A DNA stretch of 64,000 nt, taken from NCBI GenBank assembly GCA_027023305.1, contig JALVVR010000034.1, positions 1 through 64,000 on the forward strand. The letters run 5' to 3'. Position 1 is the first letter of the stretch. Each line of letters opens with the position of its first letter. Under the pieces are notes generated by a model. The model had not been told where the DNA came from. It saw only the letters and a list, made by a program, of their open reading frames with translations, and did not search any database. Below, in pieces: positions 26,633-35,584 of the stretch. The translations under genes were made by a program, and so were the position numbers. Origin of the DNA: Campylobacterales bacterium (GTDB lineage Bacteria; Campylobacterota; Campylobacteria; Campylobacterales; QNZT01).

Positions 26633-27241
26633 ATGAGTTACCCAAAATGGTTTGATGATGTTGAGAGTATAAGTCTGTATGATGGACTTAGTGAAGTTTT
26701 GGGAACTTTTGATGATGGACTTGTAAAGATAAAGTATCTTCCTATCGTAAAGATGGCAGGGCATAGTTGTCCAACGGTTGGAGGAGCTTATCTTATGACA
26801 CAAAAAGCTTTAAAAGCTCTTTATCCTGATAGCTTACCAGCTAGAGGAGAGATAAAAGTAAGCTTTAAAGATGATATTAGTGAAGGAGTAGCTGGAGTTA
26901 TCGCAAGTGTGATTTCTAATATAACTGGAGCAACTGACAATACAGGTTTTAAAGGACTTGGTGGAAAGTTTAAAAGATATGCTCTGATGGAGTTTAACTC
27001 GGATATAACTGCATCTGCTAGATTTGAAAGAACTGACAGTGGTAAAAAAGTAGATGTTTTTTACTCTCATCAAGTAGTACCTGGAAATCCAAAGATGCAA
27101 GAGCTTATGCCAAAAGTTATAGGTGGCATGGCTAGTAGTGAAGAGAAAAAACTATTTGGGGAGCTTTGGCAAGAGAGAGTGAGAAAGATACTCATAGATT
27201 TTAAAGATGATGATACAGTTTGCAGGGTTGAGGAGGTTTAG
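26633..27241 (+). CDS. FmdE-like protein
   Basis: This 202-residue cytoplasmic protein contains VKMAGHSCPTVGGAYLMTQKALKALYP, matching the start of the FmdE domain (GH.CPG...GY.M) known from formylmethanofuran dehydrogenase subunit E and related metal-binding proteins. The C-terminal zinc ribbon of longer FmdE proteins is absent. It closes the five-gene unit with the MIP18 protein, suggesting maturation or sensing of a metal cofactor; the reaction is unknown. Confidence 0.65.
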   Translation: MSYPKWFDDVESISLYDGLSEVLGTFDDGLVKIKYLPIVKMAGHSCPTVGGAYLMTQKALKALYPDSLPARGEIKVSFKDDISEGVAGVIASVISNITGATDNTGFKGLGGKFKRYALMEFNSDITASARFERTDSGKKVDVFYSHQVVPGNPKMQELMPKVIGGMASSEEKKLFGELWQERVRKILIDFKDDDTVCRVEEV

Positions 27242-27304
27242 AGCTTTAATCTTTTTTATGGCTAGATTTTGGTAAAATGTATTTACTAAAATCTAGGACA
27301 AAAT

Positions 27305-29941
27305 ATGAATGTTTCCCAAATAGAAGAAAATATAAAAACATTAGTAGATGATTTTTCAAAAAAAGAGTTTGTTTTTGATTTTCTTCTATCATTTGGGTTG
27401 CCTAAAGCTACTATCGCAAGGCTTAAAAAGGGTGAGTTAAATCAACTAGAAACCAAAGGAGAGATAACTCTTAGAAAAAAGCTCTTTTTTAAAGAGGCTA
27501 CAGAAAATCTGCATAGTATTATCGATGAGCTAAAAAAGAGTTTTACTTCTCAAAAGCAAAAGCCAAGGTTTATTATCGTCAGTGATTATGATACTTTTTT
27601 AGCCTTTGATACTTCAACACAAGATAGTTTAGATATAAAACTCAAAGATTTGGTTAAGCATTTTGACTTTTTCTTGCCGTTAGCAGGTATGGAAAAGTCA
27701 AAGTTTGTAGATGAAAATCCAGCTGATATAAAAGCATCTATCAAGTTAGCAAAACTTTACGATGAGATACTAAAGACAAATCCAACAACCAATGATGAAG
27801 ATATTCATGCCCTAAATGTCTTTTTAACCAGACTTTTGTTTTGTTACTTTGCAGAGGATTCAAATATCTTTGAGCAAAATATCTTTACAAATGCAGTATC
27901 TAACTATACTCAAAGTGATGGAAGTGATTTAGATAGTTTTTTGGCAAGGCTGTTTGAGTTATTTAACACAAAAGAGGAGGATAGAAAAGAGGATTTGCCA
28001 GAGTTTTTAAAAGCATTTCCTTATGTAAATGGAGGGCTTTTTAGAAACTTTTTTCCTATCCCACGATTTACAGCAAAATCAAGAAATCTTCTTATCGAGA
28101 TAGGAGGACTTGACTGGTCAGCTATAAATCCTGATATTTTCGGTTCTATGATACAAGCAGTTGTAACTCCTGAGCATAGGGGAAATATGGGTATGCACTA
28201 TACCTCTGTGCCAAATATCTTAAAAGTGATAAAACCTCTTTTTTTAGATGAGCTTCATGATGAGTTTAAAAAAGCAAAAGGAAATGCAAAAAAACTAAAC
28301 CAACTTCACCTAAGACTACAAAATATAAAAATCTTTGATCCAGCTTGTGGCAGTGGAAACTTTTTGATTATCGCTTATAAAGAGATACGAAAACTAGAGA
28401 TGCTTATCTTTAAAGAGGGTGGGCTTTTGATAATGCCTAGTATCAAACTAACTCAATTTTATGGTATAGAACTTGATGACTTTGCTCATGAAGTAGCAAC
28501 CCTCTCTTTGTGGCTTGCAGAACATCAGATGAATATGGTTTTTAAAAAAGAGTTTGGAACAGTCCCTCCAGCCCTGCCTCTTCATGATGGAGGAAATATA
28601 GTTTGTGCAAATGCAACTAGGATTGAGTGGGAAAGTGTTTGTCCTAAAGAAGAGGGAGATGAGATATATGTGCTTGGAAATCCTCCGTATTTAGGTTCTA
28701 GAAATCAAAACAAAGAACAAAAAGAGGATATGAAAGCAGTTTTTCAAAAAGATTATAAAAGTCTTGACTATATAGCTGCATGGTTTTACAAAGGAGCAAA
28801 CTATATAAGAGGGTTTAATGCAAAGTGTGCTTTTGTTTCTACAAACTCTATAACTCAAGGTGAGCAAGTAGCTTTGACATGGCCGAGAGTTTTAAGAGAT
28901 GATTTAGAGATATTTTTTGCTTATAAATCTTTCAAATGGCAAAATAATGCTAAGTCAAATGCAAATGTTATAGTTGTCATAGTGGGGCTAAGAAATAAAA
29001 GTGATGAGCCGAAATATTTGTATAAAGATAGTATAAAGCAAATAGTAAAAAATATAAATCCATATTTAACTAATGGAAATGTAGTTTATATACAAAAAAG
29101 AAAACAAACAATTTCAAAAATTCCATTAATGAGTTATGGGAATATGCCTTTAGAAGGTGGATTTTTAAGATTTAATGATGTTGAAAAAGAGATATTAGGA
29201 AAAAATGATAATAGAATATCTAAATATATTAGAAAAGTAATTGGTGGTGAAGAATTTTTAAAAGGTATCAATCGTTATTGTTTATGGATTGAAAATGAAG
29301 AGCTTGAAGAAGCGTTGAAAATACTGGATATATCAAAAAGAATTGAACAGGTAAAAAATTTTAGAATTAATGGTGGAGAAGTTGCTAAAACATTAGTTGA
29401 AAGATCACATCAATTTAGATATAGAAATGAACCTAAGAATACACAAGTAGTTGTACCTTGCACCTCATCTGAAAATCGTAATTATCTGCCTTGTGCATTC
29501 TATGATAAATCTTATGTTTCTTTAAATTCAGTACAAGTTATTTATGATGCAGAGCCTTGGATATTTGGTGTGATAAGTTCAAAAATGCATATGGTGTGGG
29601 TTAGGGCTGTTGCAGGAAGATTAAAAACAGATTTTAGATATTCATCAGCTTTAGTTTACAACACTTTCCCCTTCCCAAATATAACCCAAAAACAAAAAGA
29701 TGAGATAACAGAGTTAGTTTTTGATATCTTAGATGAGAGAGAAAGACACTCAGAAAAAACATTAGCCCAACTTTACGATCCAGATAAAATGCCACAAGAT
29801 TTAAAAGAAGCCCATCATAGGCTAGATTTAGCGATAGAGAGATGCTATCGAAAAAAACCATTTGAAAGCGATGAGGAGAGGTTGGAGTATTTGTTTAGGC
29901 TTTATGAAGAGATGGTTGAGAAGGAAAATATTACAAAATGA
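27305..29941 (+). CDS. MmeI-type DNA adenine methyltransferase, possibly with restriction activity
   Basis: This 878-residue protein belongs to the MmeI-like class of SAM-dependent N6-adenine methyltransferases. A distinct N-terminal region (1-135) is followed by a helical part (about 136-310), a methyltransferase core with motif I DPACGSGNFL (345-354) and motif IV NPPY (459-462), then a target-recognition region (about 570-790) and a C-terminal helical part. In MmeI itself the N-terminus is a PD-(D/E)xK nuclease; no clear D...ExK triad was identified here, so it may be methylase-only. DNA in the recognition region is more AT-rich than its flanks. Confidence 0.88.
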   Translation: MNVSQIEENIKTLVDDFSKKEFVFDFLLSFGLPKATIARLKKGELNQLETKGEITLRKKLFFKEATENLHSIIDELKKSFTSQKQKPRFIIVSDYDTFLAFDTSTQDSLDIKLKDLVKHFDFFLPLAGMEKSKFVDENPADIKASIKLAKLYDEILKTNPTTNDEDIHALNVFLTRLLFCYFAEDSNIFEQNIFTNAVSNYTQSDGSDLDSFLARLFELFNTKEEDRKEDLPEFLKAFPYVNGGLFRNFFPIPRFTAKSRNLLIEIGGLDWSAINPDIFGSMIQAVVTPEHRGNMGMHYTSVPNILKVIKPLFLDELHDEFKKAKGNAKKLNQLHLRLQNIKIFDPACGSGNFLIIAYKEIRKLEMLIFKEGGLLIMPSIKLTQFYGIELDDFAHEVATLSLWLAEHQMNMVFKKEFGTVPPALPLHDGGNIVCANATRIEWESVCPKEEGDEIYVLGNPPYLGSRNQNKEQKEDMKAVFQKDYKSLDYIAAWFYKGANYIRGFNAKCAFVSTNSITQGEQVALTWPRVLRDDLEIFFAYKSFKWQNNAKSNANVIVVIVGLRNKSDEPKYLYKDSIKQIVKNINPYLTNGNVVYIQKRKQTISKIPLMSYGNMPLEGGFLRFNDVEKEILGKNDNRISKYIRKVIGGEEFLKGINRYCLWIENEELEEALKILDISKRIEQVKNFRINGGEVAKTLVERSHQFRYRNEPKNTQVVVPCTSSENRNYLPCAFYDKSYVSLNSVQVIYDAEPWIFGVISSKMHMVWVRAVAGRLKTDFRYSSALVYNTFPFPNITQKQKDEITELVFDILDERERHSEKTLAQLYDPDKMPQDLKEAHHRLDLAIERCYRKKPFESDEERLEYLFRLYEEMVEKENITK

Positions 29942-30005
29942 CATATTTATTAATAAAATTGTATTTTTTAGATAAAATTGATAAATCAAATTAAAAGGTT
30001 TAAAA

Positions 30006-30779
30006 ATGACAACTGTTACAAGATTAAAACTACTTTTGGAAGAATTAGAAAAAAGACGAGATAAACAAATTTTAATGGTTTGGAAAGAAATATTTGGGCT
30101 TTCAACAATTTTTGAGGTATATGGACATTTATTTAATGTAGCTAAAGAAATCAACTTATTAGAACAAGAATTTATTCAAAATAACTTAATAAATAATGCA
30201 GACTTTAAAAATATTATTGATTCTTTTAAAGGTATAGTAAATTATACCCATATAACACAAAGATTAGAACAAATATCTTATATGAATCCTACAAATATAA
30301 TAAAGTTAAATGTAAGTTTAAATTCATTAGAAACTATGAATAATGAAAGATATTTAAGATTTAAATATGAAGATGAAGTGGATGAAGAAGAATTTAATAA
30401 TTTTAAAAGCTCTATTAAGGAAACGATTGAGAAAATAGAGAATTCAAATATGCCAGATGAAGAGAAAAGGATATTTTTATCAATTTTTTATGATTTGAAT
30501 AAAGCTATTTCTTTATATAAAATTAATGGATTAGATGCTTTTTTAGAAGTGATACAAAATAACCTTTGTAAAATTATGATAATAAATGAATTTAAGGATA
30601 AAGAAAGTAAATACGATGGTTTTAAAAATATTTTACTTAAAAGTTTACAAGAGGTTTGGTTTTGGATTAAAATGTATCAAAAAACTGATACTACATTAAA
30701 ATTAGCAATTAAGGCTTATGGATACTTAAAAGACAATATTCCAAAATTAACTGAAGAAGATATATCTGATGATGAGTAA
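30006..30779 (+). CDS. Hypothetical helical protein in the defence island
   Basis: This 257-residue protein has no signal peptide, membrane helix or known motif. It is lysine- and glutamate-rich and appears mostly alpha-helical, with an acidic C-terminus. The gene is AT-rich and follows the methyltransferase after 64 bases, with AAAGG before the ATG. No family is recognised; its place between a methyltransferase and a DUF3800 gene suggests a defence-linked role. Confidence 0.6.
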   Translation: MTTVTRLKLLLEELEKRRDKQILMVWKEIFGLSTIFEVYGHLFNVAKEINLLEQEFIQNNLINNADFKNIIDSFKGIVNYTHITQRLEQISYMNPTNIIKLNVSLNSLETMNNERYLRFKYEDEVDEEEFNNFKSSIKETIEKIENSNMPDEEKRIFLSIFYDLNKAISLYKINGLDAFLEVIQNNLCKIMIINEFKDKESKYDGFKNILLKSLQEVWFWIKMYQKTDTTLKLAIKAYGYLKDNIPKLTEEDISDDE

Positions 30780-30805
30780 TATTATAAATATTCAAAAGGA
30801 TACAA

Positions 30806-30928
30806 ATGAAAATTTTGTTTATTAACCATATTTATGATACAATTAGTGCCGATATTGGTTCTCTGCCCATCATACAACGAGCTTCTGTCACTAAGATAGC
30901 GGCGAATGAAGTTGGAGTTGGGCAGTGA
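30806..30928 (+). CDS. Small ORF (40 aa) coupled to the DUF3800 gene
   Basis: An ATG preceded by AAAAGGA opens a 40-residue frame (MKILFINHIYDTISADIGSL...) that ends in a GTGA overlap with the DUF3800 start. The good ribosome-binding site and stop-start overlap favour real translation, possibly a leader or small partner. The base composition is less AT-rich than both neighbours. No homology is recognised. Confidence 0.45.
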   Translation: MKILFINHIYDTISADIGSLPIIQRASVTKIAANEVGVGQ

Positions 30929-31848
30929 AACAGTATCAAATCTTGGCTGATGAGGGTTGGACTCATAAAGAGAACCCACCAAATCGCTATCATCACTTTT
31001 ATGTTTCTCTTTTTGCACCATCTGATACTATATCTTTGTTGGAACAAAAATTAAAAATTTGTAATGAAAACTTCAAATATCCTCATAAAAATGAAATAAA
31101 ATGGTCAAAGTTAAATGCTAGATTTTTTGAAGATTATAAGAAATTAGTAGATACATTTTTTGATTTTTGGCAAGAGCATGATGAGTTAAAATATAGACAG
31201 CTTTTTATGGATAGAAAATATGAGTATATTGGAGATAGAGGAACAAGAGATATGTTTTTTATGCTCTATTATCAATTTATAAAACACTCTTTTGGATTTG
31301 ATAGTGATTATTTTAAGATGGTAGGGATTGATAATCTACTATTTAAGTTAGATGATTATCCCGATAGTAAAAGAAAAACGATTTTGAAAGATTATATATA
31401 CTCATACTATAGTTCATTTAATGTGAAAGTAAAGTTTATAGATAGCAAGACAAGTTATATACATCAGATAATAGATATTATAATGGGTGCAGCAGGGTAT
31501 TATGGAAATTATAAATTTTGTAAAAAGGATGAAATAAAAAGGCAAGATGTTTGCAAACTAAAACTTTCAAAATATATACAAAATAGATTAAGTTTAATAC
31601 AACAAAAAGATAGAGGAACTAAAGTTTTTCACTGGTTTGAAAATACAGGTGGTGTTAAAGGATATAGTTATGATAATAGACATAGATATAAAATAGTTAT
31701 ATGGAAATTTATTCCTAGAGAACATAGATTAGATTATAGTTGGGAAAATAGCAAAAAAATAGAAATAAAAAGATTTAAAGCTAAACAAAAATATTGGTTA
31801 AATAAAGATTATGAAGATTGTAACTTTTTTGACAAAATCAATAAATGA
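30925..31848 (+). CDS. DUF3800-domain protein
   Basis: This 307-residue protein opens with YQILADEGWTH, matching the DE.G start of DUF3800 proteins, which are predicted to have an RNase H-like fold with acidic residues. A later aspartate-rich FIDSKTSYIHQIIDIIMGAAGYY corresponds to the D....QIADLIAG block of the family. DUF3800 genes are frequent in defence islands, but their biochemical role is unproven. The start is GTG. The stop TGA is followed in frame by 19 sense codons up to the next gene. Confidence 0.75.
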   Translation: MKQYQILADEGWTHKENPPNRYHHFYVSLFAPSDTISLLEQKLKICNENFKYPHKNEIKWSKLNARFFEDYKKLVDTFFDFWQEHDELKYRQLFMDRKYEYIGDRGTRDMFFMLYYQFIKHSFGFDSDYFKMVGIDNLLFKLDDYPDSKRKTILKDYIYSYYSSFNVKVKFIDSKTSYIHQIIDIIMGAAGYYGNYKFCKKDEIKRQDVCKLKLSKYIQNRLSLIQQKDRGTKVFHWFENTGGVKGYSYDNRHRYKIVIWKFIPREHRLDYSWENSKKIEIKRFKAKQKYWLNKDYEDCNFFDKINK

Positions 31849-31905
31849 AAAACTACTAATGAAGATGATATTGATAAGTTATTTGAAAGGGAAAAAGGAA
31901 AATCA

Positions 31906-33558
31906 ATGAATCTACTAAAATTTGAAAATTCAACAACAGAATACAAAAGCCTTAAAAAAGTAGATGGTAAAAGTGCTGATTTAAAGGATTTGGCTAAGAC
32001 TTGTGTTTGTATGGCAAATGCACAGGGTGGGTATTTGATTATTGGGATAGAGGATAAGACTAAAGTTCCTCAAAGTAAGCAAAAGATAGATGATAAGCTT
32101 GTAAATACTGTTATAAAAAAGTTAAGAAGTTTTACAGGTAGTGTAGGACTTGTAAATCCAGAGATTTATACTCATGAAAATGGTGGTGATTATTTTTCTA
32201 TACAGATACATCCTTCACTTAAAACTATAGCTACAACGAGTGATGGGAAAGTTTTTATCAGAGTTGGTGATGAGTGTGTTGGAGTAAGAGGAGAAGAGTT
32301 GACGAGATTAGCTCATGAGAAGGGGGCTTTTCAGTGGGAGTTAGTAGTTTCAAAAAAAAGACTTTCTGACTTGCCTAGTGAAAATATAGATAAATTTATC
32401 CATGAAATAAGAAATTCAGATAGAGTTAGTGAGTTTATCAAAAATCAAGAAACATCTGAGATCTTAGAGTTTTTTCATTTGACAGATGATGGATACTTGA
32501 CAAATCTTGGTATTTTATGGCTTGGAGATTTTAAGCTAAGAAGTAAACTAAACTATCCTATCACTGTACAATACATAGTTTATGATGAAAATGAAGAAAA
32601 GATTAGAAAAGTAGAGTGGAATATAAATCAACACAATCCAAAAGAGTTATTACTTGAGATTGAAAAAGAGGCTATTGAGTTAAATTATAGTTTTGAACTT
32701 CCAGCTGGGCTTTTTAGAAAACAAGTGAGACACTATAACAAAGCTGTTATACGAGAATTGTTAGTAAATGCATTTGTACATAAATCTTATACAATATCTG
32801 GTGATATTTTTATATCTGTTTATAAGGATAGATTAGAGATTAAAAATCCTGGAGGATTACCACTTGGAGTAACAAAGAACAATATCTTACATCAAGTACA
32901 AAGAAGAAATCCAAAGTTGATAGATACTTTCAAAGTATTGAATCTAATGGAAAGTGAAGGTAGTGGGTATGATTTGATTTATGAAAAACTAAGTCTTGAT
33001 GGTAAGCAATTTCCAGAAATAGAGAGTAACATAAACTATGTCAAAGTAACAATATACTCAAATATTGTAGATAATGATATTTTACAAGTTTTGGATTATT
33101 TGGGTAAACACTATGAACTTAATCAAAAAGAGATTATAGCACTTGGTATCATAGTTCGAGAGAAAAAGATTTCAGGTTTTGACTTATCTCATTTGTTGCA
33201 ACTTAGAGATGATGATAGGTTAAGAAATTGGTTAAAAAATTTGATAAAAAAAGAGATAGTTATCACAGAGGGTAAAACAAAAGGTCAAATGTATATGATA
33301 AATCCAAAGATTTTATCTTCTATGGAGCATGATTTAAAGCCTAGTCTTAAAACAATGCCAGAGCATACTTTAAGAGCACTTATTATAGAAGATTTGAAAA
33401 CACATCCAAAGAGTAAAATATCTGAAATTCATAGTAGAATGGATGATTTAGATTTAGAATATGTAAGAAGAGTGATTTACAAAATGTATCAAAATAAAGA
33501 GTTAGAAAAAGAGGGTGCAAAGAAAAATATGGTTTATATTTTGCCAAATAAAAAATAA
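31906..33558 (+). CDS. AlbA/Schlafen-like protein with GHKL ATPase-type domain
   Basis: The 550-residue protein begins with an AlbA_2 (Schlafen-type) domain (about 1-130: E..TTEYKS..K, CMANAQGGYLIIGIED, VFIRVGDECV). A GHKL-like ATP-binding domain (HATPase_c_4) follows, with the N-box RELLVNAFVHKSY, NPGGLPLGVT and EGSGYDLI. The C-terminus has winged-helix-like segments. Such proteins act as transcriptional regulators or in phage defence. Ribosome-binding site AAAGGAAA precedes the ATG. Confidence 0.85.
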   Translation: MNLLKFENSTTEYKSLKKVDGKSADLKDLAKTCVCMANAQGGYLIIGIEDKTKVPQSKQKIDDKLVNTVIKKLRSFTGSVGLVNPEIYTHENGGDYFSIQIHPSLKTIATTSDGKVFIRVGDECVGVRGEELTRLAHEKGAFQWELVVSKKRLSDLPSENIDKFIHEIRNSDRVSEFIKNQETSEILEFFHLTDDGYLTNLGILWLGDFKLRSKLNYPITVQYIVYDENEEKIRKVEWNINQHNPKELLLEIEKEAIELNYSFELPAGLFRKQVRHYNKAVIRELLVNAFVHKSYTISGDIFISVYKDRLEIKNPGGLPLGVTKNNILHQVQRRNPKLIDTFKVLNLMESEGSGYDLIYEKLSLDGKQFPEIESNINYVKVTIYSNIVDNDILQVLDYLGKHYELNQKEIIALGIIVREKKISGFDLSHLLQLRDDDRLRNWLKNLIKKEIVITEGKTKGQMYMINPKILSSMEHDLKPSLKTMPEHTLRALIIEDLKTHPKSKISEIHSRMDDLDLEYVRRVIYKMYQNKELEKEGAKKNMVYILPNKK

Positions 33559-33571
33559 AATAAAATAAAAT
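33552..33571. repeat. AAAAT pentamer tract (four copies)
   Basis: Four consecutive AAAAT units overlap the stop codon of the AlbA-like gene and run into the 98-base gap before the helicase. A tract this short may slip, but it lies in untranslated DNA. Possible effect on spacing only. Confidence 0.6.
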
Positions 33572-33656
33572 AAAAAACAAATAGTTATAAAGCTCCTTAT
33601 CTTTGGGGTTTATTCTTTTTGATTTTTATTTTTAAAAAATAAAATAGGAATACAAT

Positions 33657-35584
33657 ATGCCAAATTTAGTAGAAGTTACTTATGAACAGACAGGAAAAAG
33701 TAAAATGACTAATGAGCTAGGTATGCGAGAGATGCAAGCTAAAGCTTATGAGCAGAGAGATGTAAAATATTTGCTTTTAAAAGCTCCACCAGCATCTGGA
33801 AAATCAAGAGCTTTGATGTTTATAGCACTTGATAAACTCATAAATCAAAATCTAAAAAAAGTTATAGTTGCTGTTCCTGAGAGGTCTATCGGTGGCTCTT
33901 TTTCTTCTACTGATTTAAAATCACATGGCTTTTTTGCTGACTGGCAGATAAGTGATAGATACAACCTTTGTACTACTGAAGATAGCAAGAGTAAAGTTAA
34001 GGTGTTTAAAGAGTTTTTAGAAAGTAATGAAAAGATACTGATATGTACTCATGCTACTTTGAGATTTGCATTTGATGAGCTTGATGAGAGTAGATTTGAT
34101 GATACTTTGGTGGTTATTGATGAGTTTCATCATGTATCTTCTGATACAGATAACAGACTTGGAGAAGTGATAAGGAGTTTGATAGAAAAGTCAAACTGTC
34201 ATATAGTAGCTATGACTGGCTCTTACTTTAGAGGGGATTGTGTACCTGTGCTACTTCCTGAGGATGAAGCAAAGTTTGAAAAGGTTACTTATAATTACTA
34301 TGAGCAGTTAAATGGATATGAATATCTAAAATCACTTGGGATTGGTTATCACTTTTATCAAGGTAGGTATCTAAGTGCGATAGATGAGATTTTAGATACT
34401 GATAAAAAGACTAATTTTATGTGCCTAGTCCAAACTCTGGCGAATCAACAAAAGATAAGTATAAAGAGGTAGATGCCATCTTAGATACTATAGGAGAGGT
34501 TGAAAGTATTGATGAAAATGGTATCATTTATGTTAAAAGGCATAGTGATGGCAAGATAATCAAAGTTGCTGATTTGGTAGATGATAGGGATAAAGCCAAA
34601 AGAGATAAGATTATGGAGTATCTTAGAAATATAAAAAATAGTAAAGATATGGATTTGATAATAGCTTTGGGGATGGCAAAAGAGGGCTTTGACTGGCCTT
34701 ATTGTGAACATGCTTTGGCTGTTGGGTATAGAGGTTCTTTGACTGAGATTATACAGATAATAGGTCGAGCTACAAGAGATAGCAAAAACAAAACTCATGC
34801 CCAGTTTACAAATCTCATAGCCCAGCCAGATGCAGACAATGATGAAGTAAAGTTATCTGTAAACAACATGCTAAAAGCTATAACATCATCTCTTTTGATG
34901 GAACAAGTTTTAGCTCCTAGTTTCAAGTTTAAACCAAAGTTTGAAGATGATGATGAACCACCTAAAAAGGGAGAGCTAAAGATAAAAGGTTTTAAACTAC
35001 CAAGTAGTAAAAAGGTAAGTGAGATTATCGAAAATGATTTGGATGATTTGAAGGCTTCTATACTTCAAGATGAACAGATCAGAAAAGCGATACCAGGAAA
35101 TGTCGAGCCTGAAGTTATAAATGAGGTTTTGATACCAAAAGTTATCAAAGCAAAGTATGAAGATTTGAGTGATGATGAAGTTGAAGAGTTAAGACAATAT
35201 GTAGTAGTTGATAGTGTTGTTAGAAGTGCAACTTTGGAAGTTAGTGGAGATAAAAAGTTTTTGAGGATGGCTGATAAGTTTATAAATCTTGATGAGTTAA
35301 ATATTGATTTGATAAATAGTATAAATCCTTTTCAAAAGGCTTTTGAGATTTTGTCAAAACAAGTTACTCCAAAAGTTTTAAAACTGATACAAGAAGCGAT
35401 AAGTGCAACTAAAATAGAGATGAGTATAGAAGAAGCAGTTATACTTTATAACAAAATACCGAAATTTCAAAAAGAACATGAAGGAAGGCTACCAGATATA
35501 AACTCGTTTGATGCAAGAGAAAAAAGGATGGCTGAATCAATAGTCTTTTTAAATAACCTTAGAAGAGAAAGAAAAAATGGATAA
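33657..35584 (+). pseudogene. SF2 (DEAD/DEAH) helicase interrupted by one frameshift
   Basis: Two overlapping frames (33657-34472 and 34421-35584) together encode one helicase of about 640 residues. The first holds Walker A APPASGKS, Walker B-type VVIDEFHHV and motif III-like MTGSY. The second holds MAKEGFDWP and motif VI QIIGRATR. The frame breaks around the TTTT run at 34415-34418; adding one T there joins the frames as ...TNFYVPSPNSGES.... The cause may be a real mutation, switchable slippage or a sequencing error. The 3' end overlaps the nuclease gene start by 8 bases. Confidence 0.8.

Noticed and set aside
33552..33571. Phase-variable pentamer controlling the helicase
   Set aside because: Only four AAAAT units, located in non-translated DNA about 85 bases before the helicase start and overlapping a stop codon; too short to claim switching.
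34401..34430. Programmed -1 ribosomal frameshift joining the helicase halves
   Set aside because: The zero-frame codons AAT TTT do not form a proper slippery heptamer and no clear downstream stem was seen; a one-base change in a T run is simpler.
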